DNA from: Staphylococcus canis
Lineage (GTDB): Bacteria > Bacillota > Bacilli > Staphylococcales > Staphylococcaceae
Reading direction: 5' to 3'
Assembly (NCBI RefSeq): GCF_016238445.1
Contig: NZ_JABANU010000013.1
Span: 1-64,000, forward strand
DNA: 64,000 bases
The position numbers were made by a program, and so were the translations under genes. Of this stretch, positions 32,930 through 41,944 are shown in pieces (position 1 is the stretch's first letter; the number at the start of each line of letters is the position of its first letter). The notes beneath the pieces were generated by a model. That model saw only the letters and a program-made list of their open reading frames with translations, made no database searches and was not told the DNA's origin.

Positions 32930-33281
32930 ACCACCAAAAATTAGCAATGGGGACTTACGTGTACTTGTTGCTTTTTTTCGTATGGTTGAAAAAGATGGTC
33001 CATTTCCAGGAAGCAAAAAGAAAATAAAAGCGTTCGAGACGTTATGTGAAATATATGAAAGTTCAACTAAAGATTTAGAGCGTGTGGGTAATGTTACAGG
33101 TTCACACACAATCACACTCAACTATCGTAACCCACATCAAGACTATCAAATTAAGCACTCAGACACGTTTGAACTCGTACATGACTTATATTCAAACCTT
33201 ACATTTAAAGTGGTCGATTTTGCTCCTAATTCAAGTAATAAAGAGATGATTAAAGTTGTAGGTGTAGCAAATGACAATTAA
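32913..33281 (+). CDS. Head closure / head-tail joining protein
   Basis: 122 aa from ATG 32913 (AAGGAGG upstream). Beta-barrel stopper-type sequence (ISNGDLRVLVAFFRM, TITLNYRNPHQDYQI). It seals the head channel after packaging. Overlaps the following gene by 11 nt. Confidence 0.78.
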   Translation: MNKNYRPPKISNGDLRVLVAFFRMVEKDGPFPGSKKKIKAFETLCEIYESSTKDLERVGNVTGSHTITLNYRNPHQDYQIKHSDTFELVHDLYSNLTFKVVDFAPNSSNKEMIKVVGVANDN

Positions 33282-33657
33282 ATTAAAAGGTATGCGTGAG
33301 TTAGAAATAGAGTTAGAAAAACGTTATGGACGTGCGAAAATGATACGTATTATTGATGAGGCTCTAATGGCAGGCGGCAAAGTGATTGTGAATAATATCA
33401 AACAGAACTTTCAAAGCTTTAAAGATACAGGTGCAAGTATTGATGAAGTCACGTTATCAAAACCTTTTACGATTAATGGGACGCGTACAATTAAGATTCA
33501 TTGGAAAGGTCCTAAAGGACGTTACAGAATTATCCACTTAAATGAATTCGGAACAATCAAAAATCCTAATCCTCGAGGAAAAGGTGCGATTGATCGTGCT
33601 CTTAGAAGTGGAAGAGAAGCATATTTTCAAGTCGTAAAACGAAAGTTAGGTAAATGA
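33271..33657 (+). CDS. HK97 gp10-family tail component
   Basis: 128 aa with the family pattern LEKRYGRAKMIRIIDEALMAGGKVIVNNIKQNF near the start and the closing HLNEFGTIKNPNPRGKGAIDRAL segment. Tail completion or connector protein. Confidence 0.85.
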   Translation: MTIKLKGMRELEIELEKRYGRAKMIRIIDEALMAGGKVIVNNIKQNFQSFKDTGASIDEVTLSKPFTINGTRTIKIHWKGPKGRYRIIHLNEFGTIKNPNPRGKGAIDRALRSGREAYFQVVKRKLGK

Positions 33658-33658
33658 T

Positions 33659-34069
33659 ATGAAAGATATATTAATGGAAATCTATAACGTGCTTATTAAC
33701 GACACACTTGTACAAAAATACGTTGATAAACGCATTAAATTTTATGAATATCCTGAACCATCTAGTATTAGCCAACCTTATATTGTGATGAGTGAAATTG
33801 ATGATACATTGCCCGCAGAATACGCAGACAATGACAACTTAGCGCTCAGTTACCTTGTACAAATTGATGTGTTTGTACCTGAATCTGACGACTACGAAGC
33901 GTATTTTGTACGCAATGAAGTAAGTTATCATATTTCACGATTATTGAAAGAACTTTTGAAAATGGAAAACACCTCAAACGCAAAACCAGAATACGATAAA
34001 GATTTAAAAATTTACAGGTCCGCTCGTAGGTACGAGGGGACTTTTTATCGTTCTGAATTAAATTTTTAG
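33659..34069 (+). CDS. Tail terminator-like protein
   Basis: 136 aa. The fold suits a tail terminator (LMEIYNVLINDTLVQKYV ... RIKFYEYPEPSSISQPYIVMSEID). It lies between gp10-like and the tail tube gene, its standard place, and should cap the tail tube at the head side. Confidence 0.78.
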   Translation: MKDILMEIYNVLINDTLVQKYVDKRIKFYEYPEPSSISQPYIVMSEIDDTLPAEYADNDNLALSYLVQIDVFVPESDDYEAYFVRNEVSYHISRLLKELLKMENTSNAKPEYDKDLKIYRSARRYEGTFYRSELNF

Positions 34070-34081
34070 GAGGAAACAAAT

Positions 34082-34771
34082 ATGGCAAAAAAATACAATG
34101 CATTTACTGGTGTAACAGGTTTCTACTATATGCCTTTAAATTCAAGTGAGGTTAAATCAATTACTGAACCTGAACGCATTAAATATTTACAAGAAATTCA
34201 AGTATCTAAAGAGCAATCAATCGAAAGAGCATACGGAGATAATAGTGTAGCAGAGCTTGCCGTATCAAACGGTACTGTTGAACTAGAATCAACATTCCAC
34301 CACTTACCGATTGAAGATAGAGAAGTATTATTCGGTTTAGATAAATCTGATGATGGTGTGATCGGTGTAGGTAATAATACACCACCATATGTTGCAGTAA
34401 TGTTTGAGAAAACAACTGAATCAGGTTCGTCTGAATATGTTGGATTACTCAAAGGTATGTTCACATTCCCTGAAGTTTCAGGACAAACAAAGGAAGACGG
34501 TGTAGAGTTCTCTCAAGACCAATCTACAGCTGAATTCATGCCTGCTGAAGTTGAAGGCTTTGATAAAGAACAAACCATGCTTTTAGGTCGTGATGAAAAA
34601 GGCACAACTACAATGCGTGACACTATTTTCAAAAAAGTCTTCGGTAAGGAGCACCCAGACGCAAAAAAGTCTGAAGAGCTTTCTGAGGAAGAAGAGTCAA
34701 CAGGTGGACTTGGCGGCTCTAGTGATTTAGGAAGCGATCTTGGTGGAGATTCTGAAGGATTAACAATGTAA
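34082..34771 (+). CDS. Major tail (tube) protein
   Basis: 229 aa. Tube-type beta sequence (TGVTGFYYMPLNSSEVKSIT ... GTVELESTFHHLPIEDREVLFG). It ends in an acidic, Gly/Ser-rich tail (EEEESTGGLGGSSDLGSDLG) that shares EESTGGLGGSSDL with the capsid protein. Many identical copies would display this peptide on the tail surface. Confidence 0.85.
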   Translation: MAKKYNAFTGVTGFYYMPLNSSEVKSITEPERIKYLQEIQVSKEQSIERAYGDNSVAELAVSNGTVELESTFHHLPIEDREVLFGLDKSDDGVIGVGNNTPPYVAVMFEKTTESGSSEYVGLLKGMFTFPEVSGQTKEDGVEFSQDQSTAEFMPAEVEGFDKEQTMLLGRDEKGTTTMRDTIFKKVFGKEHPDAKKSEELSEEEESTGGLGGSSDLGSDLGGDSEGLTM

Positions 34772-34789
34772 TAAGTGAGGTGCTAATGT

Positions 34790-34966
34790 ATGGCTAAATA
34801 TGAAGTATTACATGATTTTGTTGATTCACAAGACAATGACAAATTGTATAAAAAAGGACAATTCTATCCACGCCCACCTAATAAAAAGGTAGACGCGGAA
34901 CGTATTATGGAATTGTCAACTTTAGACAACAGACGAAAACTTAAAGTAATCAAACCAATTGATTAA
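34790..34966 (+). CDS. Small phage structural-region protein
   Basis: 58 aa (MAKYEVLHDFVDSQDNDKLY ... YPRPPNKKVDAERI), a small beta protein commonly found after the tube gene in staphylococcal phages. Function unknown. Confidence 0.6.
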   Translation: MAKYEVLHDFVDSQDNDKLYKKGQFYPRPPNKKVDAERIMELSTLDNRRKLKVIKPID

Positions 34967-34969
34967 ATT

Positions 34970-34994
34970 CAGGGGCATTGCGCCCCTTTTTTAT
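34970..34994 (+). terminator. Terminator within the late operon
   Basis: AGGGGC-att-GCGCCCCT with a T run. It may set a lower expression level for the tail genes downstream than for capsid and tube. Confidence 0.75.
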
Positions 34995-35022
34995 TTGCAA
35001 ATAAAAATTAAGGAGACTTATT

Positions 35023-35394
35023 ATGACTAAAAAAATTAACTTTATTCGATTAGTAGTGTTAGATTCAGAAGGTAATGCAAAAGAGGATAAAAACGGCAAT
35101 CTTGAACTAGAAACATACTTCACACCAAACTTTATTCCATTCCGTAAAATTTACGAAGCCTCTGAAATTATGGAAGGGACTTCAGAAGATGGCAAAGAAT
35201 TAAGTGAAAAAGAAATGTTTAAGCGTATGACTGATTTCATCGTAAGTGTATACAAAAATCAATTCACTAGCGATGATTTATTAGATAGATTACACGCACC
35301 TGACGCAGTAACTGAAATTCATGCACAAGTTGAGTTCGTCGCACAAGGTCAAATGGATGACGACAGAAAAAAGCAATTAGCGAAAATGATTTAA
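35023..35394 (+). CDS. Tail assembly chaperone (lambda gpG analogue)
   Basis: 123 aa. Mixed alpha/beta N-terminal part and a conserved helical end (SEKEMFKRMTDFIVSVYKNQF). It coats the tape measure before tube polymerisation. A slippery heptamer A AAA AAG at 35367-35373 allows a -1 shift into the next frame. Confidence 0.85.
   Translation: MTKKINFIRLVVLDSEGNAKEDKNGNLELETYFTPNFIPFRKIYEASEIMEGTSEDGKELSEKEMFKRMTDFIVSVYKNQFTSDDLLDRLHAPDAVTEIHAQVEFVAQGQMDDDRKKQLAKMI
35367..35373 (+). promoter_or_regulatory. -1 programmed ribosomal frameshift site
   Basis: A AAA AAG in the zero frame of the gpG-like gene (AGA AAA AAG). After a -1 slip reading continues GCA ATT AGC GAA without a stop to 35591. The downstream frame has no good ribosome site of its own. 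Confidence 0.8.
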
Positions 35395-35591
35395 GTGATA
35401 AGTTGATCACATGGACTGAACATAAAAACAATTTGAAAAAAATCGCATATCAATTCATGAAAGAAGGCGGAAAAGATATTAACGATATTCTTGATATGCC
35501 TTTTTCATTTTTTATGGACATCGTCGAAGAAAGTAAAAGAAAAGAAGTGAAAAAGCAAGACAGTATGCTAGACGCATTCACTAATTTATAA
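35373..35591 (+). CDS. Tail assembly chaperone extension (gpT part, made as G-T fusion)
   Basis: 72 codons expressed as a C-terminal extension of the gpG-like protein after -1 frameshift, giving a 189-aa fusion. The internal region reads ITWTEHKNNLKKIAYQFMKE ... DILDMPFSFFMDIVEE, helical as in other gpT segments. The fusion links the tape measure to tube subunits. Gene order (tube, G, GT, tape measure) supports this. Confidence 0.8.
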   Translation, partial: AISENDLSDKLITWTEHKNNLKKIAYQFMKEGGKDINDILDMPFSFFMDIVEESKRKEVKKQDSMLDAFTNL

Positions 35592-35608
35592 GTAAGGAGG
35601 TGTAGCGT

Positions 35609-38600
35609 ATGGCAGAAAGAATAAGAGGATTACAGATTGACCTATCTATGCAAGATATGGGTGTCGCACGTACGCTTTCAGGTATTCGACGGAGCTTCAG
35701 GCAACTCAATTCTGATTTAAAGTTATCTGGCAACAATTTCAAGTATTCTGAACGCTCAATGTCAAGTTACAAAAATCGTATACGTGAGTTAGACGCCGCA
35801 ACAAAGCAACAACGTAATAATGTGAAAGACTTACGTGCACAATATCAACAAGTAGCACGTGAACAAGGCGAAAACAGTGCTAAAGCAGTACGATTGCGTA
35901 CTGAGTATAATAAGCAAGCTGATACGTTGAATAGGTTAGAACATGAATTAGAACAAACTGTAGAAGGATTCAAAAGGTTTCAACGTGAAGCACAAGAAGC
36001 CGCACGTATATCTAATAGTTCATTCGGTCGATTAGGTCAAAAATTTACAGATATAGGACCAAAACTTACTAGTGTTGGTGAATCGATGAAGAGTGTCGGG
36101 CGTTCAATGAGTATGTATGTAACCGCACCAGTTGTAGCCGGATTTGGATTAGCCGCGAAGAAAAGTATTGACTTCGACGATTCAATGCGCAAAGTTAAAG
36201 CGACGTCAGGTGCAACTGGTAAAGAGTTCAATTTGTTAAGAGACAAAGCGCTCGAGATGGGCGCCAAAACTAAATTTAGTGCTAGTGAATCCGCAGAAGC
36301 TCTTCAATATATGAGCTTGGCCGGGTGGGATACCAAAGATATGCTTAACGGTATTGACGGTGTCATGCAGTTAGCGGCCGCTTCAGGCGAAGACCTAGCA
36401 CAAGTGAGCGACATCGTAACTGACGGTTTGACGGCATTCGGTCTCAAAGCTAAAGATAGTGGCCACTTTGCAGACGTGCTAGCACAAACAAGTTCTAAAG
36501 CTAACACAGATGTTAGAGGCTTGGGAGAAGCGTTTAAATACGCCGCACCAGTTGCAGGTGCACTAGGATATACTATTGAAGATACATCGATAGCGATTGG
36601 ATTAATGAGTAATGCGGGTATGGTAATGCTCGAACACACAGTAATGTGTGCGTAGAAATCGGTGAATTCGGTAGAGGTTAAGTCAAAAGATATACTAATA
36701 CCGAGCCAAGCGTGTGAATGTTCAAGAAGTAACACGAAGGTGTAGAGACTAGAGGTTGAACTAGAACGAGTAATAATACCTCCACGAGCGCCGATTGTCC
36801 TATTAGGATAAAGATATAGTCCGACACTCGAAGGAAACTTCGAGATTGTAGGGTAAACTCCTACAAATAACTGTTGATTAAAGGTGAAAAAGCAGGTACA
36901 GCATTACGTACTATGTTTACCAACCTTGCAAAACCTACAAAAGCGATGAAAAATGAGATGGAAAAGTTAGGTATATCTATCACAGACAGTAACGGTAAGA
37001 TGCTACCAATGCGTGATGTTATGGATCAATTGCGTGGCAAGTTTAAAGGACTGTCAAAAGACCAACAAGCAAGTGCTGCTGCTACCATTTTTGGTAAAGA
37101 GGCAATGAGTGGAGCGCTTGCTGTCATCAACGCGTCTGACGAAGATTATAAAAAACTAACTAAGTCTATTGATAATTCCGCAGGAGCAAGCAAACGTATG
37201 TCAGATGAAATGGAAGGTGGCATAGGCGGTTCGATACGTAAGATGAAATCTGCTATTGAATCACTTGCAATAAGCGTTGGAGATGTACTTGCACCTTACA
37301 TTAGAAAAGCCGCAGAAGTTATTGCATACCTTGCAGAAAAGTTCACTAAAATGCCAGGTTGGGTAAAAACCGCAATTGTTGCATTTGGTGTGTTTGCGGC
37401 GGCATTAGGACCAATCATATTAACGGTTGGTGCATTTACTGCGGCAATAGGTAGTATCATGACAACGTTAGGTCCCGTATTAGTAGGAATTGCTAAAGCC
37501 GGCGGATTAATGAGTTACTTAACATTAAAAGCACCGCTTCTAGCAAGAGGTTTAACTCTTATTGGTGGAGCGTTTAAGTTTATGTTAGGGCCAGTTGGAA
37601 TCGTAATCACTGCAATCACGTTATTAGTTGGTACATTTATACATCTATACAAAACTAATGAAAAGTTTAGAAAAGCGGTAGATAAAACGTGGAATGCTAT
37701 TAAATTTGCAATAATAAAACCAGTTTTATCAGCCAAACAAAATTTGACAGTCTATTTTAATCTAATTAAAGCGACGATTATCGTCGTTTGGAACGCGATC
37801 AGAACTTATACAACATCAGTGTGGACATACATTCGCAACACAGTAGTCAATCTCGCTAAATCGATATGGATAGGTATTCGCAGTGCGTTTAATGCGTCAT
37901 GGGCGTTCATACGTTTCGTGTTTACTGCAATACGTAACTTTATTGTGAGTATCTGGACGAATATTAAAAATAGAACAATCGCGATAATTAATTCAATGGT
38001 TGCGATTACACGTTCAGTATTCAACAACTTGTATAGCTTCAGTAAGAGTTTATTCAACAGGTTAAGAAACTTCTTAGCGTCAATCTGGAACAATATTCGC
38101 AACACTGTAACGAATCACGTACGTAATATGTTCAGTGCAGTACGTAATATATTCAACTCACTGTCATCAAGTACACGTAGTATATTCAATAACTTACGCA
38201 CGTTCTTAGTAGGATTGTGGTCAAATGTACGCTCACGTGTTACGTCTATCGTTAGAGATTTGTGGAATAAGGTTCGTGCTACTTTCAATAGTTTATTGAG
38301 CGGCACACGTAACATATTCAACAAAGTTAAAAGCACGATGACGTCGATATGGCAATCTATTAAACGTTCTGTCACAAGTATTGCGGCATCACTGTGGACT
38401 AGTGTTAAACGTACGTTTAACAATATGGCAAGTGGACTAAAAAATATCATCGGTAGAATCAAGAGTCATATTACTGGTATGGTTGACGCTGTTAAACGTG
38501 GTTTAAACAAATTGATTAAAGGTGTCAATTGGGTAGGTAGTAAACTCAATATGGACCCAATTCCAGAATTTAAGTTTCACACTGGTACAACGTCAACGCA

Positions 38601-40458
38601 TACACAAAATGTTGTAACTAATGGTAAAGTGAACCGCGACTTATTCGCGACAGTTGGTGACAAAGGTAAAGGCAATGGCCCGAACGGTTTCAGACACGAA
38701 ACAGTGATACCACCAACGGGGAAAGCGTTCATTACACCAGCAACAGACACGACAATACCATTATCAAAAGGTACACGCATTTTAAACGGTCAACAAACTT
38801 ACGACATGTTAAACCAACCACGCTTTAGCAACGGTTCAGCTCCTAAAAAATCAAATAACATGTTTAGTTTATTAGGTGGAGGCAAAAAACCTAAAAAACA
38901 TAAGCGTGGCGATGATTTAGTTGGCGACGTTCAAAGCACGCTTGGTAAAGCAGGCGCAAAAACTAAAGCATTAGCCGGACATATTGTTGATGGTAGTAAA
39001 GCAACAGTTAACGCCACTTTAGATGTCGCTAAAAAAGGTAAAGATTACGCGATTAAAGCAATCGGCGATGTACTAGATTATATCGACAATCCCGCAAGTT
39101 TAGTGGATAAGGTCATTAAATCATTTGGCTTTAACTTTGACTTTGTTAAAGGCGACTTACTTAAAAATTTAATGAATGCAATATACAAAAAAATTAAATC
39201 AGCTGTTACCAAGCTATTTAAAACATGGCTTGAAGATGCAGGTGGTGGCGACGGCGGATATATTGACTTATCTAAAGGTATAAATTTCGGCTTCCATCCA
39301 ACAGCAGCATCAGCAGCGGCAGCAGGTTACCCATTCGCACGAGCACACCATGGCTTAGATATTAACTATAAACATGATAAAGTTTACAGTACGATGAGCG
39401 GAACGGCTAACGCTTCATATGGTTGGAATGGCGGTTTCGGTAACATGGTAAAAGTTGTTAATGGCGCTTTAACGTCGATTTATGGCCACTTGCATAAATT
39501 AGCATTCACAGGAAGTAAAAAGGTGCGACCTGGTACGTATTTAGGTATTTCAGGTGGCGACCCACGTGAAGATGGACAAGGTGCAGGGAGCTCCACAGGG
39601 TTACACCTACATTATGAAATGCAAAAAAATGGAGTACCTTTTGACCCTACAAGTTGGCTAAAAAAGAATAACGGGGGCGGAAAAAGCGGCGGCAAACAAG
39701 CACCATCGGCATGGCGTTCTACAATCGTTAGAGCCGCGAAACGCATGGGCGTAAGTCCAACTAATTCACAAATCAATGGTATTATCGCACAAATCCAACG
39801 TGAAAGTGGTGGCGACGCTAGCATTATACAAAGTGCCGCATTAAGAGATGGTAATTATGGTGCAAATAGAGCACGCGGACTATTACAGTATGTCCCAGGA
39901 ACATTTAACGCCTTTGCAGTTAAAGGTCACACAAACATTAAGAGTGGTTACGATCAATTACTGGCATTCTTTAACAATTCAAATTGGGCTAACGACATTC
40001 AGTATGGTCGCTCAGGTTGGGGACCACGCGGACGTCGACGTTTCGCTACTGGAGGCCTCATCAAAAACGCTGGTTGGTACAACATAGCGGAAGGTGGTTA
40101 TCCTGAGTGGATTATTCCAACTGATCCATCAAGACGAAGTGACGCTATGAAGTTATTAGCATTAGCGGCTCAAGACATTGACAATGGTAAAACAACAGGA
40201 AACAAACGCCCTGGACAATTACCACGCGTTAACTCAAATGACAACACTGCTTTACTGTTACAAATGATTGAAAATCAACAAGCACAAATCAATGTGCTTA
40301 TGGAAATTGCACGTAGTAATAGTGAGATTGCTAATAAAGACTTTAATCCAGTCATTGACGAAGACGCATTCGAACGTCAACACAATAGATATCAAGATAA
40401 ACGCGAACGTCGTGAACGCAAATCAAACATGTTTAGAGGTGGTGCATTCGCAACATGA
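35609..40458 (+). CDS. Tail tape measure protein, split by a group I intron
   Basis: Exon 1 is 35609-36619 (337 codons) and exon 2 is 36877-40458; splicing gives 1,530 aa. The N-terminus has a coiled coil (~30-130), then the conserved domain ending SNAG|IKGEKAGTALRTMFTNLAKP across the junction. Hydrophobic segments lie near 510-590 and a long region of SIW-N-I-R-type helical repeats near 620-880. A LytM/M23 peptidase domain (~1140-1262; HHGLDI, HLHYEM) and a lysozyme-like transglycosylase domain (~1280-1380; QRESGGDAS) follow. It sets tail length and digests peptidoglycan at DNA entry. Without splicing a stop codon ends translation at codon 348. Confidence 0.9.
36620..36876 (+). ncRNA. Group I intron (IA-type), 257 nt, no ORF
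   Basis: Visible pairings: P1 exon CGGGT (36615-36619) with GCTCG (36628-36632), U-G at the splice site; P2 36635-36640/36645-36650; P3 AATCGG (36657-36662)/CCGATT (36791-36796); P4 36668-36673/36699-36704; P7 GACTA (36747-36751)/TAGTC (36817-36821); P8 36798-36808; P9 36827-36833/36838-36844; a further P9-type hairpin 36846-36866; P10 TAAT (36624-36627) with exon ATTA (36877-36880). AAGATATAGTCC is the usual phage-intron core element. GAGGT/ACCTC between P7 and P3 fits the IA-type P7.1/7.2. The last base is G. No homing endonuclease is encoded. Confidence 0.92.
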
Positions 40459-41942
40459 CAAATGAAAATATCATAGTAAATAATAAGAAAATTGATTGGT
40501 TATTTATTGAAAGAGGGTTTAAAATACCCTCTTTTAATTTTGCAACTGAAACTGAAAAGGTACCAGGACGACCAGGTTCAATAATGAAAAGACGTGAACT
40601 AAATGGGTATGAATTTGATTTACCTTTAATAGCGCGTAACGATTATTTAGTCGGTCGTAAAACACATGATGAAATACTTAATGAACTTGTGAAGTTATTC
40701 AATTACGATGAACCAGTGAAATTACAGTTATCGAACAAATCGTGGCATTGGTGGGCTTACTTTGATGGTCCTATCGAAATTGTGAGTAATAACAATGGTT
40801 TTGTGAGTTTCACAATCAAAGTAATACTCACTGATCCATATAAATATGCAAATGAAGGTAGTCAAAACACTGCTATACAAGACCAGGTAAGTATCGTCAA
40901 TGTTGGTAATGCGAATGTTAAACCGCACTATACACTAACTGCATTGAAAGATACACCTTACTTGCATTTGAGTACTGAAAGTAATAAATATTTAGCATTT
41001 GGAGAACCTTTTGTAGTAGGTACAAACATTACTGATAAACGACCACGTATATTACTAGACGCAATGAATACTTTAGTTGGTTGGTCACACATGCCTACAA
41101 GTGAAAATATTTCTGATAACTATTCAGGTGGCTTAATCGAAGGACAAATGACAACAAATGTCAGTAACACTGCAATCACACCTCAAACTTATGGTACGCA
41201 CGATACAGGTTGGCATGGTCCTGCAATACGTAAATCACTTAGTAAAACGTTACAAAATTGGAAAGTCATTTGTTCATTGAAGATATTTCAAAAGGACAAC
41301 AAAGGTATTGCAAAAGGCTTCTATCACTTTACTGACGAAGCGGGTAAATTAGTTGCAAGTTTAGGACTTGTGGACGATACAGTTGCGGTTGGTGGTACTA
41401 AAGCGGTTGTTCAAATCTATGATGAATATGGTAACCGTAAAGAGTTATTGAATTACTTAGGAGATGAAGGCGCTTCATATAACGATATGGAAGTGTACTT
41501 ATTGTTGCAACGTCATAATGATAAGTTCATTGTAAAAACTTGGGCTTACTATAAAGACAAAAATGGGCGTACACAACAACATTCACGACTGAATTTTGAC
41601 AGAAGTTTTAATGATAGAGGTAAGCAATATAATCGACCAATTAGACAAGTGATTGGTTATGTTGCGCGTCATAGTGATTATCCAGTTTTACCTGTTTATT
41701 TAACACGTCTTGAAGTCATCGAAATACTTGATAATGTTGGTTACGACTATTTCATTAAACAAGGTGATGTGGTCGAAATTGACACAGAACGTGAAGTCGC
41801 TTATGTGAATGATATACCGATTAAGACTTATAAAGATTTTGCGAGCACTTATTTCAGTATTGATAAAGCTCATCAAGAAGTGATCATACACCCTGAAAAA
41901 AACTTTGATACAGTCGTGAAATGGCAAGATAGGTGGTTATAA
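40455..41942 (+). CDS. Distal tail protein (Dit)
   Basis: 495 aa. The N-terminal Dit domain (DWLFIERGFKIPSFNFATETEKVPGRPGS ... YEFDLPLIARNDY) is followed by an insert (~180-410) resembling a carbohydrate-binding beta domain, then the C-terminal galectin-like part. It joins tube to baseplate. It starts at ATG overlapping the tape measure stop. It is longer than the ~250-aa basic Dit, so it may add receptor contact. Confidence 0.85.
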   Translation: MTNENIIVNNKKIDWLFIERGFKIPSFNFATETEKVPGRPGSIMKRRELNGYEFDLPLIARNDYLVGRKTHDEILNELVKLFNYDEPVKLQLSNKSWHWWAYFDGPIEIVSNNNGFVSFTIKVILTDPYKYANEGSQNTAIQDQVSIVNVGNANVKPHYTLTALKDTPYLHLSTESNKYLAFGEPFVVGTNITDKRPRILLDAMNTLVGWSHMPTSENISDNYSGGLIEGQMTTNVSNTAITPQTYGTHDTGWHGPAIRKSLSKTLQNWKVICSLKIFQKDNKGIAKGFYHFTDEAGKLVASLGLVDDTVAVGGTKAVVQIYDEYGNRKELLNYLGDEGASYNDMEVYLLLQRHNDKFIVKTWAYYKDKNGRTQQHSRLNFDRSFNDRGKQYNRPIRQVIGYVARHSDYPVLPVYLTRLEVIEILDNVGYDYFIKQGDVVEIDTEREVAYVNDIPIKTYKDFASTYFSIDKAHQEVIIHPEKNFDTVVKWQDRWL

Positions 41943-41944
41943 GC

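Noticed and set aside
36620-36876. Tape measure gene broken by mutation (pseudogene)
   Set aside because: The interruption is a complete foldable group I intron with frame-restoring splice sites, not decay.
38115-38462. Leftward open frame inside the tape measure gene
   Set aside because: It is the complement of the repetitive helical region and has no ribosome site.
36874-40458. Separate gene starting at TTG 36874
   Set aside because: The frame is exon 2 of the tape measure gene. The TTG overlaps the last bases of the intron, and there is no ribosome site.
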